Program-made: the position numbers and the translations under genes
Shown: piece by piece, positions 1 through 11,230 of the stretch
Layout of the letters: each line of letters begins with the position of its first letter
Position numbering within the stretch: the first letter of the stretch is position 1
Notes under the pieces: model-generated
What the model was told of the DNA's origin: nothing
The model's input: only the letters and a program-made list of their open reading frames with translations
The model's database searches: none
NCBI RefSeq assembly: GCF_000002235.5
Contig: NW_022145599.1
Coordinates: 25,318,879-25,382,878, forward strand
Source of the DNA: Strongylocentrotus purpuratus
Lineage: Eukaryota > Echinodermata > Echinoidea > Camarodonta > Strongylocentrotidae
Reading direction: 5' to 3'
DNA: 64,000 nt

Positions 1-850
1 ACAAGAGTTATGAAAACAAACCAACAACCATAAAAGATAAATATTCTTGATACATGGATTACTAATAAAATGTTTAAGTTTATTGCATACATCTATCCAT
101 CATTTCAATATGAAGTATAAAAAAACAAATATGAATGCATTTCTTTTACCAAAAAACCCCACAAGTCACAACTCTAAATTGCTTTGAAAGCTAGAAGTTT
201 ACTGTTTGTAATAATGCTCTCATCCAGGTCTTCATGACTGATAAAAATCACTTAATCATCACACATAATAGTAGCTGGCTGTATGCCAACAGAAAGAAGA
301 AGAAAAAAACGTATGAATACAATAACAATTGTGTACATCATACAACTTCTGCAGACATTGCCAACTACTGGCAATTTTCAGTAAATAACCTACATATAGC
401 AACTGTCACTATGTTGACATAAATCTAAGTGCTATCCGGCCAAAATAACTTTGACTTGGCTGGAAGACAACAATCTAAGGAACTTGCAAAATGTAAAGAG
501 GTTCCAATTACAAGAATTTATCCTCCTCCCCCCCAACAAAAATATAAAGGCCTACAGTGTAGTGAGATAAAAATATGTTTATAGTTTGATTTTATTTGTC
601 ATTATCTAAGTGCTAAGTGCATGTATAATTAAAACGAGTAAAACATGAAATGTAAAATGATGCACACTTACACATTCAATAGTTATAAAAATGTATACAT
701 CTCTTTGATACAAATGGTTTTCTTTGGTTACATCAATGGTCAAGGAAACATGTGAAAAGTCCTAGTAATGATGAAGAAAAAAAGAGGCAATTCTGAGAAT
801 ATCTGTCAAGGTTCATATAAACATGTATTTTTGAAGGAATTCATTGTGTG
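1..850. other. No gene seen
   Basis: AT-rich DNA with only short chance frames. I see no splice-consistent coding segment or clear repeat. Confidence 0.6.
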
Positions 851-1040
851 TTTCAAAGCCCTACTTATAGCTACTTGCGCCCTCTATATAACAAACAATG
901 CCTAATCGGTGACCATTCGTCCCCCATGATCCTCTTTTTCTTATGTTAATTGAGAGCTGATTTGATGAGATAACAACCTGTCCGGTGACCTTGCAGGGTG
1001 GTCTAATCACCCCTGTACACTAGTACTGATTGGCTTGAAA
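851..1040 (+). repeat. Dispersed repeat M2, copy 1
   Basis: About 190 bp bounded by TTTCAAAGCC and GGCTTGAAA, containing AACAATGCCTAATCGGTGAC and GAGAGCTGATTTGATGAGAT. The same sequence occurs at 19002-19198 in the same orientation. Confidence 0.85.
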
Positions 1041-1707
1041 TAGTATGTGTAATAATGGTCAGATGCAATCATATCAGTGACTCATGACTTGATTACTATT
1101 GTCTGCAGGTTTATCTTATAACACCAATAACATATTCAATAAAAATTGAAATTAAAGGAATTTTAAAGTTAAAAATAGCTCCAAGATATCAATCGATTAC
1201 TATGAAATATCATCACTGTGAAGAAATTATGAAATAACATTCCTTTCAAGTATACACATTCTTGATGTACTCCATTGTATTTATTTTTAGTGATGATTTA
1301 TAAATAGACTGCCTGTTAAATATTGAATTTAGAATGTCTGTTTGTCAGAATTATATGATTTATGAAATAAAATATATTTAATAGTCAACACCTTATATTT
1401 GCATTGCTTCATTATTCCACTTTAAAAGGAACATACCAACAACATTAAATGCAGTTAAAAATTGTATCTCAGAAAGAAGTAAGGTATTTGAAAGTCAAAA
1501 TCTGCAATTTCCTTTCCATGATCTCAAAGTTGATACAGGGTTCTTACCTGTATAAAACATCCTTGGTGCAAAAACTGAGTATGGAGGACTTCAGAAGGAA
1601 AAAAAATTGATGAAAAAGTAATGAATATTGGAAATGCATACTTTTAGCATTTAAGATAGTAAGGCTTTTCTAAACCATTCCCCAGTGATGCTGCAACTGC
1701 GTGGAGT

Positions 1708-1860
1708 CCAGGACTCTCTTGCATCAAACTTGTTATCGATAACAAATCAAAACATTCTATAACAAAATTTGCTCTCAGCCAATCAAATGTCATGATTTCA
1801 GTAGCTTATAACAGGTATTATAAATTGTTATTGATAACAAGTTTTATGAAACAAGGCCCA
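1708..1860 (+). mobile_element. Foldback MITE, family M1, copy 1
   Basis: Inverted ends CAAACTTGTTATCGATAACA at the left and TGTTATTGATAACAAG..AAACAAGGCCCA at the right, with an internal CTCAGCCAATCAAATG. It shares the interior and the right end with copies at 4470-4620 and 34249-34402. The left terminal few bases are eroded. Confidence 0.75.
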
Positions 1861-2049
1861 GTTCTTCATCAGGGTGTTCAAATGCAAGCTTTGAAATGGA
1901 AGTTTGACTTCTTACAAATCCATTATCAATTAGATATATCATCTTGGCCTGGTCAATCCAATAGGCAATTATGGAGCAAAAGTGGGTGTTATTGGATTTC
2001 GGCAAGGAATTAGGAGTTGACATAGTGGAGACGTAATTCCTTGAATTTC

Positions 2050-3212
2050 CAAAAGATGCGCGACACAAACTGAAGAACGATGCATTCAACTTCGAAGATG
2101 ACAAGGACGTCACCTACAGCAACACCAACAATGTCAATAAGATTAAGAAGAAGAAAGGACAAGCAGCTACAGTGCCACCGACACGTTATCCGCCCACTGT
2201 TCTGTAGTTTGGGGACAGCAAGGCAGAGCTCAAAACACCTCTTGAGAGAGCACTCTTTGGAAAAGATATTAAAGCAACACACAGTCCTCTCGGGAGAGGA
2301 AAGAGAGCCACGATAAGGAGCACAAGGCTCGCTTGAATATGATGAGGGCCCAGCCCCCAAAAGAGAGACTAGGAGAAGGAAAAGACGATAGCTGCCAAAG
2401 AAAAGGCAAATGCGGAGAGCATCATGGAGCGGCTCATGGAGAAAAAGAAATCGGCTGAGCCCAGGGTGGAGCCTACATGTGGCCTCAGCAGCCACAAGAG
2501 CTTAGAGGAGGAAAACAAAGCACTCAGGTGCTCTATTGCCATCATAAAAGAGTTGCCTACTTTACTTCAGGCAATTAGAAGCTCTAGCCCCAGCCCCAGC
2601 CCCAGCCCCAGCCCCAGCAGCAGGCCCAGTGCTAGCTCATTAAGCCCCATCCCGAGTGCCAGCCACAGCCCCATCCCAGGTGCCAGTCCTTGCCCCAGCC
2701 CCATACCATTGAAGCCCAAATGTAGTGGAGAACCTCGGGCATTTGTCACATTACAGAAAGACCTGAACACATCGTCTGGAGACTCTTTGATTAGCAAGGA
2801 TGAGGTTGCCGTCCTTGCTTCTAGTAATCCAAGGGCCATGGTTAATGATATAATGCTGAAGGTGTTCGGGAAGGAAGTGCTGGTTGCACATTCCCTATTA
2901 GGAACCAAATGCAACTTGCACAAGGAAGCCGAAGCACAGAGGCCAGCCCTTCCAGCAGCGAAAGTTAAAGCCATTCGAGACTTTGTTAGAGCTTCATTTC
3001 CAGGGTATACTGAGGCTCTCTTCAATAAGCATGCCAGCGAAAAGATGTCAAACTTGAGGAAGAATGTGAAGAAGAAAACTGTTCTGCATGAGACAGGAGG
3101 GGTCTGTAAGTGGTTATCGATGTGGCACATATCCAAGTTCTCCATAGACCTTATTCTTGCACACCCTGGCCGGCATTGCTCCATCCGATGTCCGCAGAAA
3201 AGTTGCACGTAG
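2050..3212 (+). pseudogene. BEN-domain protein fragment (decayed, intronless)
   Basis: An open frame at 2424-3212 encodes a Lys/Glu-rich start, a Ser-Pro dipeptide repeat (2581-2700), then a BEN-like domain: SNPRAMVNDIMLKVFGKEVL, later RPALPAAKVKAIRDFVRASF. BEN domains bind DNA or chromatin partners. Upstream, 2055-2205 reads as a second frame (KDARHKLKNDAFNFEDD, then VPPTRYPPTVL and stop) that looks like the N-terminal part of the same protein separated by stops and shifts. No introns are evident, and the region is flanked by a MITE (ends 1860) and a LINE tail (from about 3460), so a dead mobile-element or retrocopy origin is likely. Confidence 0.6.
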
Positions 3213-3454
3213 GACTGAACGCAGCAGACAAGTTGAGGACACCCGCCATCCCCTTTACTCCCATCAACCGGCCCCTACCCGCCTGAAGTCAAGGAAGAGC
3301 TTCCTTCATACAGTCCAGCCACTGTCACAACCTCCTCATTCAACCAGAGTGATCTTGTGGGAAGAGAAACGTTGTGAAAACCACCACCATGAAAAGCTAC
3401 CAATCCCGACCAAGGAACAGCTGCCCCCTGGCCATACATGTGAATGAAAGACGT

Positions 3455-3740
3455 GGAAGTCCCTCAATAGGCTTCGCACAGGGGTGGGGCGATGTAAATA
3501 CAACATGCATAAATGGGGATACACTGACGACACAGACACCAACTGCGAGTGTGGAACATCCGTGCAAATCCATGTCACACTTATTAAGATGCCCACTCCT
3601 AAATGACCAATGCTGCCTGTAAAACCTAGTGGCAGCAAATGAGAAGGCTCTTCAGTGTGCCAAAGCCTGGCAGAGCATTTGAGGTCAGATGGTGGACACG
3701 AACAAAGAATACAAAGTGTATATATCCTTTTCTTGAACAT
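3455..3740 (+). mobile_element. Non-LTR retrotransposon 3' end (decayed)
   Basis: Reads SLNRLRTGVGRCKYNMHKWG, then DDTNCECGTSVQIHV, which has the C-X-C spacing typical of the C-terminus after reverse transcriptase or RNase H in LINE ORF2 proteins. Frameshifts and stops follow. It is truncated upstream, where it abuts the BEN fragment. Confidence 0.6.
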
Positions 3741-4073
3741 GATATTATTTTTTGTTGTTGCTTGATAAATCTTTATAGATATTTATCACAATTATGAAAT
3801 TTTAGATGGTTACCATTTCGTTTTTTTTCTTCATTTTTCATTTGAGTTTTGAGTTTTTGATCGATCGGGTGGGTGGTACATACACAACGTTACTTATTAT
3901 AGGCTCGGTATAAGCTTGGCTTGTTTGAACTCTTGTGAGTAATGTGCCGCGGGATTCCATATCCTCAAACTGCTGGTGAACAGAGCAACAAGACCAAGCT
4001 CTGTAATTATTAGGATCTGTCCAGTAGTGCCGTGTTTGTGCCATCTAACTGGATCGACCAAATCAATTGATTC

Positions 4074-4075
<2 letters not shown>

Positions 4076-4106
<31 letters not shown>
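4076..4106 (+). repeat. (AT)n microsatellite
   Basis: About 14 AT units. Confidence 0.9.
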
Positions 4107-4110
<4 letters not shown>

Positions 4111-4469
4111 TTTTCCTGTAACATAAGAGTAATTTTAATAGTTTCATACTATTAATTAAATGTAATGTTAATTGTTATTGTGTAATTGTTTTAAATGGGG
4201 GCACGCTACAAGACTCCTATCTCGCACCCCGGGGCAACGTGTCTGACACGGCCGGTTGTATAGCAACTACTCCGAAGATCAAGATACATTAATCTTGATC
4301 TAAGGAGACACGAACGAACGAACGAATGCAAGCTCCAGCAACAACTGCCCTGGGGTTTATAACATCAAATGTGTAAGGTTATAGTTAGAACTAGGACTGT
4401 AATTTTGTCTTAGGTTAGGTTAAGGGATAGGTTTAAGTGTTTGCTCTAGGTTTGAAGTCAGAAATCAGC

Positions 4470-4620
4470 TGGGCTCCAGTTTCATAAAATTTGTCATCAA
4501 TAACACGTGTCACATTTCTTTTACAAATTTCCTCTCAGCCAATCACATGCAATGATTTCAGTAGCTTTCAACAGTTATGGCAAGTTGTTATTGATAACAA
4601 GTTTTATGAAACGAGGCCCA
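4470..4620 (+). mobile_element. Foldback MITE, family M1, copy 2
   Basis: The left end TGGGCTCCAGTTTCATAAAA mirrors the right end TTTTATGAAACGAGGCCCA. The interior has CTCAGCCAATCACATG and TGATTTCAGTAGCT, as in copy 1. Confidence 0.85.
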
Positions 4621-6109
4621 GATTCCTAACTTCAACCCTAGACCAAACACTGTACCTATCCCTAAACGTTGGTTTGTATAGGGAGATGAAGAACGGAGCA
4701 TTGGTCATAGTCCTGAGCATAATTTATAGAATCCTCTGTGGGGTCTAATTTGAATGAAAGACTTCTATAAAATGGCTGTAGGCCTACACATGCACAATCA
4801 TTTCTAATGGCCATAATCAGTATCAGAGATTTGTGATACACAAACACAATCTTACACACTAAAAAAATGATGAGGTAATCAATAACGGTAGAATCTTATT
4901 TCAATGAAGTTCTCTGTTACGCTGTTCACACAGTGTTAACCACATTAAAACACTGCTTGGTCAAAACTGTACACCTACATGTAGATGATTGATGAGAGAC
5001 CGCTCTACTGCATAATGGCCCTTAATTTTTGCATGTATTAATGAGACAGAAATGTGAGGTGCACTATGCTTAATTCACTTAATTTTCATTTCCAGATTTT
5101 GGTCTTTTAAGTACATTATCAGTAAAAGTTTGAAATAAATCAAATAAATCCTGTCAAAGCTCTTCTGTAACAGAGTAAAGAAATTTAAGAAGTATATACA
5201 GGTAAAAAGCTGCAGACTTGGTTTGGAGTTATGCGTTAAATCACTGTGATCCTTTGCAATAAATTTCAACATGGGCAAAACACAAAAAAAGTTTGAAAAC
5301 TGTTGCAGGATACCATACCCTACTGTACATAAATATTACAAAATTGAAGAAGTGATATTACAACACAAAAAGTTTGAGGATGGGTAACCTTGAGACAAAG
5401 TCAGTATATAAGTGTGATTATCGGTGCAATTTTTTTCCTTCATCACAGATAAACATTATCATTGGAATGTAGCACAAGTGAGAATATATTTAGCCTAGCT
5501 CTCAGGCAAAATTAGCTATTCCTCAGTTATGGATGAAAACAAATGTGGCACAGTATGTAGACTTTTGTTAATTTCTTCTCAATGAGAGGAGAGAAGAGAA
5601 CACTTTGACTATGAAACAAAATCAATGATGTAGAGTGCATTTAGGCAAATACAGATTGCCTTTCAGCTGATGACAATCCATTAGACTGCTCACCCTGTTG
5701 AGGAATGTATTTCAGTTCTGAGTCCATCTCAGAGTGAAGACTTGTGTCATGAGCTACATTGTGGAGAAGAAGAGACAGAAGACAAAAAGAGATTAATGAT
5801 GAAGCATGTGAAAGTATTTCTTGTTTGTATACAGATAAGATTTTCAGACCATGGGCTTTGTGGTGGCATTCTGGTTCCTTGCTGATTTTGACATTCCTGG
5901 AGAAACCTTCATGCAAGTAATCATGATATCATAGCTATTCTTTTTTTTACATTACCTTTTTCTTTAGAATGATTAAAGTTAAAAGATTAATTTGGAAAAA
6001 TGCTTTTTAAACTACTTATGATAGATAAGGACTGTCAAAATGTGTCATGTTCTGGTGGGTCACACAACTTAAATATAAAGACAGCAGGGTATTCTACACT
6101 TTGGCAAGA
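4621..6109. other. No gene seen; possible NUDT1 3' region
   Basis: AT-rich. A minus-strand frame at 5916-5641 ends naturally and has an acceptor-like TTGTAG before CTCATGACAC, but its phase does not match the end of NUDT1 exon 3, so I did not join it. Confidence 0.5.
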
Positions 6110-6370
6110 TATTAACCTGCACTTGCTACACTCCACCCAGGTGTTAGGTTGGTACCCGGTAGGATGCAACTGTTATTGTTGGTCAAACAGTTTTTGAGCG
6201 ACAAGTAAGGCCTGGCTGGAATGCTCCCCAGGGAGTGGAGATTGTGCACACAGTGTGTGCGGCAAGCACTGAATCCAATGACCGGGGTAATAGTATATCT
6301 GTAAAGCGCTTAGACTAGAGACATTGTATTAAGCGCTTTATAAAAACAGAATATTATCATCATTATTACA
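6110..6370 (+). mobile_element. SINE body and 3' tail
   Basis: GTTGGTACCCGGTAGGATGC, later TGTAAAGCGCTTAGACTAGA and TTAAGCGCTTTATAAAAAC, ending in an ATTATCATCATTATTA tail. This 3' end type is widespread in SINEs of marine invertebrates. It lies downstream of the NUDT1 stop. Confidence 0.7.
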
Positions 6371-6600
6371 CTACAAAATTATGAGCATCATCCATCAGTA
6401 ATAATTTTTAGCTGATCTCTGACTGGAAGACTAAAACAAACTGTCCAACTTATATTTAAATGTTGTTGTTTTGGAACCTCAATCAGGCAGGTTTCTAATG
6501 ATATTCTAGTAACATTTCTGATCGAAATGCAACTTCCCTTTTTTCAACATTTCATTCATAGTTGCTTCATTAAGTGGGTTTAGGTCATTGAATGCTTATC

Positions 6601-8578
6601 TTACCTTTGTATCTCAGCACTTTGGTCCAGCTCTTCTAGGTTGTACTCCAGGTATTTGTCCATGCCCTCAAACTTGAAATAACCTTTGAACTTTGACCCC
6701 TTCAGCATTAATGGGAACCACAGGACATCATCAGGCCACATGGTATGGAAGGGAATGGAATCTACATCAAACCACTGCGGTCTCATCTCTGTCGATACAC
6801 AAATAAAATATGGTAAAATACTGAAATGTTATTTATACATCAATCCAACTTTAGTACTCAATGGTCACATTCATAAAGAGTCAAAGAGGGGTTTGTGAAG
6901 TCAAATAAAAAAAAACGATGTAACAAAACATTGTCAAAGCCCATTCATTGCCCAGAGGTTATCTCTTACCCTAAGAAATGTATAGTTGAATGGGAGTTGA
7001 AAGGATGCCCATGATGCGCCCCCTTTCCTCTTTGATACATATATACAGTACATGGGTCATATTAGGATATAACAATACCTGCACTTGAAAGAATTGAGAA
7101 GAAACATAGCAATGAACACAAAAATAAGGAATATAAAAAGTGATTGAAAAAAAAGAGAAGCACAAATTCAGCTTTTTGAAGGATACCTAAATTTGACAAA
7201 CATCCTAAAAGGTCAAAGTATGACAAACCTTCTGTTTCAGCTGGCTCTCCTTCAAACTCGGTTGCTTTGAAGACATGTACTTCCATGATCTGTGGTTCAC
7301 CAACAAACTCAAAGTCTATGCGTCCAATGTGCTTCATGTCTGGTGCCCTGACACAACTTTCTTCAAGCAATTCTCTGAAGAGGAACAATATTGTCAAAAG
7401 TGTGGTTCAGCAAATTACTATAGAATCTAATGAACAGGCTGCCAACTTTTTTGGAACACTTTCAAGAAAAATAAAATAGTTTATACAAACCTTTTAAGCC
7501 GTTTATATCAACCTTTTAAGAGGAACATGGAGTTTCAAAGAATCTATGTTGAGTGCATTCAAAATTCTTATTCCTTTGATCTTGGTTGGTAATATATTTG
7601 TTTTACCCGACTGCCAAGAAAGCATAGATGTGCTAGTAAATAAGCAACCAGGAGACAGACGGCTTCAAGTCCTCCCTGAGAGTCGTATTTGGTAACGCGG
7701 ATTAATGCCTCACCAAAGCCCACTAGTGTATTAACTATCAACTTGATTTTGAACCAGGGACTTTCACATTACAAGACCACTTCTCCACCACTGAGATATC
7801 GCGCCTCTATCAAGTTGTAGGAGGCATTAGACTTCATTAAAATTCCACATTACTGATACTTCTTCATAATTTTGTAGCAAATGCCAATTCAAACGGGAAA
7901 TGGTAAGCTAGGATGGCATCAACTAATTTTATCCACAGATTATTCAGGATTGGACAAAAAGCTTCTTCAGGTTCAAACAGCCTGAGGTATTAAACCTGGG
8001 GGGGGGGGGCACCCCTGTAATTTGTATGGGGAGGTATTATTATTTGCAGGGTTGGACCACTCTAGTATAATAAAGCTTGAAACAAAGTAAATGCACCCAG
8101 TGTCTACAGTTTTGAAATTGGTGTGAACAAGTACTGGAGAAGTGAACCTGCCGAGTTCAAATTCGACACCAACCTACCCAGTCATGATCCAGCCAATTTA
8201 ACACGAAGAAGGAATTTGGAATTGAATATGGTAGCTTAAGCCTGCATTCAGAAGAATCCATAAATATCCATGAGAAACATGCTCAAATTTAGGTTATTGG
8301 GAGGATTACATTCTCTTAAAAAGCTAGTACAATATCTCTAAGATACAAGAGTTGACTACAAAAAGTTTAAAAGCTTCAAGATAAAGCTACTGAACCCTAA
8401 AAGTTACAATACTCAATACTTACCTCTCTGCTCCCTCTAAGATGGTTTCCCCTGGTTGCACCTTCCCACCAAAGCCGTTCCATCTCCCGACACCAAACCC
8501 TCGTTTCTTCATCCCAAGCAGGAGCCGGGTGTTCTGATGGATCAACACAAGGGTCAAGAGTTTGTTTGGAACACTCAT
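6601..8578 (-). CDS. NUDT1: NUDT1/MTH1: oxidised purine nucleoside triphosphatase
   Basis: Three coding exons on the minus strand: 8578-8424, 7374-7229 and 6788-6601. They join in phase to 162 aa (human is about 156). The family hydrolyses 8-oxo-dGTP and 2-OH-dATP to monophosphates and so cleans the nucleotide pool. Visible family marks are the N-terminal [15 protein letters not shown] strand, WNGFGGK in the substrate pocket, a Nudix box split across exons 1 and 2 (GKVQPGE, then RELLEES), and MWPDD, which carries the Trp and two Asp that read the base. Donors and acceptors are consensus. One oddity: the last conserved Gly of the Nudix box is Cys here (EESCV). The stop codon lies inside a good donor-like string (AAAG then GTAAGA), so a further 3' exon is possible, but I found none in phase. 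The gene is head to head with SPATA20, with start codons about 2.65 kb apart. Untranslated exons were not located. Confidence 0.93.
7640..7810 (-). mobile_element. tRNA-derived SINE (reverse)
   Basis: Read on the minus strand from 7807: GAGGCGCGATATCTCAGTGG (A-box area), then CCTGGTTCAAAATC (B box). The remainder is unique body. It lies in NUDT1 intron 1. Confidence 0.65.
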
Positions 8579-9749
8579 GATGATGGTAACTCCTTGATCA
8601 ATCAGCTGGCAGCTGGCTGGCCCAAGACTAGACTCGATCTGTAGTGAAGACTGTAGACATCGTTACAGAAAAGGTAATGCAGTGTCAGAATATTTCAGAG
8701 GACAAAATACAGGGTCATTATGATTGTTTTCACAAAAATTCTATAGAAAATTCCAAAGAAGCTTTTTGTATCAAAGTACTAATCCAGCCAACAAAAAGTA
8801 TTACAAGCCGAGCTCAACCAGGCCAAGGCCAAAGTCCAAGACAAGGAGAGTCTCATGTCGACGCGAGACGCGGGCAGCTTGGGCGGGGGATCTCATCCAA
8901 TTTTCAGTATAAATAATCTCGCGTGAATACGTGTGTTGGTGAGGTTATGAGACGAAGCCTGCACAAAATTAACATATATACCAGGCCATGTATTAGGTTA
9001 ATTTACATTTCTCTATCTGAAATCTACATCTTTTGTATGAAACATACATGGTGTTTAGAAGTAGATAAAATTTACCTTCTTTGCTGTGCCACAGACTGTG
9101 CTCGTTTGTTTTGATTCATCACGCGGCGATTTTAGCTAGTCTTATTTCATTTTTTTAATTGGTATAAACTAAACTGTCGATGAATTTCTTCTTAATATCA
9201 ATAAAATTTGCATTAAAAGGTTTGAAATATCATTTTCATTTTATTATTCTATTTTTTGTCGTTTCTATGAATGATTACAGCCAAATAACCATTAGGAATC
9301 AATTAAAGATAGCTGAACACAAGACTAGTACGAAGGACCTGTCGGCATTTTATTTGGTTTGTTTATTTTTTGAAAATCACACTTTTCATTCATTAATTGA
9401 CATTTATACTTGATATAGTAAAGTATTAATCTTGATCAGGTAGATAAGTTTCTGAAATAAGTTTGATATGAATGCTGGTATATTTCATTAACGTAAATTA
9501 GGCGTGAATATGATGTTCTATGATCTGTAATGCTACCATTTTCTTAATCCTTGTCCCGCGTATTCATGTGCACGTTGTGTTTTTATGTGTAGCCTAGGTC
9601 TTAATAGGTCTGGTGGCTTTGATGAAATATAGACTTGAGTATTGCTAGCCAGTTTGTATCGAAATATAATAATTTAAGGTGAATCTTAAAGCATTTAATA
9701 CCAGTTTAAAGATTATGATGGGTAGTAATGCGTAGATGTCTATTCTTAA

Positions 9750-9978
9750 TTTAAAGAGAAGGTTGACTTGAGAACTGGGAAGAGGTGAAATATTATTTGT
9801 GAGCAATAACATTGTTACTATTATGCAAGTGTGGAAGAACATCAAAGAAAAAATATTCCCTGAAAAGCATGGCTCCTGAAATGACTTCATATTCTAAATA
9901 TGACAAGTATCAGCTTAAAAATGCCAGATTTTTGTGGTACATGTTTTTGTAGTCAATATAAATCCTTCTGTGTAAATG
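9750..9978 (+). repeat. Repeat M3, partial copy
   Basis: TTTAAAGAGAAGGTTGA, CTGGGAAGAGGTGAAA and TTATGCAAGTGTGGAAGAAC match the left half of the complete foldback element at 20612-20999. The right half is missing. Confidence 0.75.
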
Positions 9979-10192
9979 ATTATCTACTATGTGCTTGTTA
10001 CTTTACTAAACTCTTGATCTGTAAAAATATTGGTTTAAACAATATTTAATCTATTTATTATTTCCAGCTTATTCAAGTGATGCAGCGACTTTACCCATCT
10101 GATGTTGAGAACGTTAATTGGACGGGGGATAAGGGTAGCCAGACTCTATCCACATCTACCTAAGACAACACACAACACTTTGTTAACAGCAC

Positions 10193-10368
10193 ACAGCAGA
10201 GCAAAGCCTATGTAAGATTGGGTAATTTCATCAGTAATGGCGATTAAAGACTGATTTTTGTGGTGGTGACATTGTTTTAGCAGAGCAAGACCTTAGTAAG
10301 ATTGGGTAATGTCATTATGAATGGCGATTAAAGACTGATTTAAATTGTGGTGGTGGCATTGTTTTTAG
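10193..10368 (+). repeat. Tandem duplication, about 87 bp x 2
   Basis: Two consecutive copies of CAGAGCAA..GTAAGATTGGGTAAT..AATGGCGATTAAAGACTGAT..GTGGTGG..CATTGTTTT (about 10196-10281 and 10282-10368). Each contains a GTAAGATTGGG donor-like string. They are possibly duplicated 5' UTR exon material of SPATA20, but that is speculative. Confidence 0.8.
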
Positions 10369-10405
10369 GAGACAGTGGTGATACTCTAGGTTAAGAGTGT
10401 TAGTG

Positions 10406-10525
10406 ACAGTATTGCTTGAAAGAAAGAAGATATGAACACCAAGTTAAAACCAAAGTCTATGGAATAATACATGCAGTCACACGTGACACAGTGTAAGAGT
10501 GTCTACTTTTTTCAAGCAATACTGT
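10406..10525 (+). mobile_element. 120-bp foldback element
   Basis: Perfect 16-bp inverted ends ACAGTATTGCTTGAAA and TTTCAAGCAATACTGT. No coding capacity. It lies about 700 bp upstream of the first SPATA20 coding exon. Confidence 0.8.
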
Positions 10526-11230
10526 AAATCTGGTAAAAGGTGCAGTGACACATTCATGTTAGTAAGAATTATAACTATAACTACTTCTATAATTCTATAT
10601 ATGTACAACATAAATTACTTTGACTATGACAAAATATTAATCAAAAATATTTAAGACTCATTGCTGACACATCCATTTATTGTGTTCAGAATGAGATAAG
10701 TATAGAGAAAAAAATGCTTCTGTTTTGTAGCTTGGAAACAAATGCAGTAACAGGAATTAAGCAAAACAAAGATGCTATTTCTACAGAGACACAATTAGGG
10801 TATTCAAATCTTCAAAAGACAACACATATCACTTGGTTTACATCACCCAGAAAAATGCCTATGTATTCATAAATGGTCATGAGAATTGAGGTGGGGGGGG
10901 GGGGGGGCAACTGGGGTGTGATGTTCATTTTCACAGAAACGTTTTCCTTCGACCCTGGAGCAAGTAAATGGTTATCTTTGAGACACTTTATGACTGGTTA
11001 CAATTATGGACTCATCATTTTATTCATTCATTTTTTTAAATTGACACCCAAGAAACCATTGTGACTTGAAGAGGTTTTAAACAAGACTAACAATGGTTTA
11101 TGTTTGGAGCAACGACAACCATAGATCGACATAATTTAATCTATCCCTAGTACATCTTATGCATTATAAATAAGTGACAACTACATCATCACTTGCTTTT
11201 CTTCCTTTTGTCAGACTATTGCAAGCTAGG

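Noticed and set aside
2567..3208. 213-codon minus-strand frame
   Set aside because: Antisense to the BEN-domain frame; its Leu-Gly repeat is the complement of the Ser-Pro repeat.
4200..4350. CG-containing stretch with GAACG repeats as a promoter
   Set aside because: Only a short repeat and a 10-bp-arm palindrome (AGATCAAGAT) are visible; no gene starts nearby.
5641..5916. 91-codon minus-strand frame as a fourth NUDT1 exon
   Set aside because: The phase at the possible donor of exon 3 does not fit the possible acceptor, and the protein is already full length.
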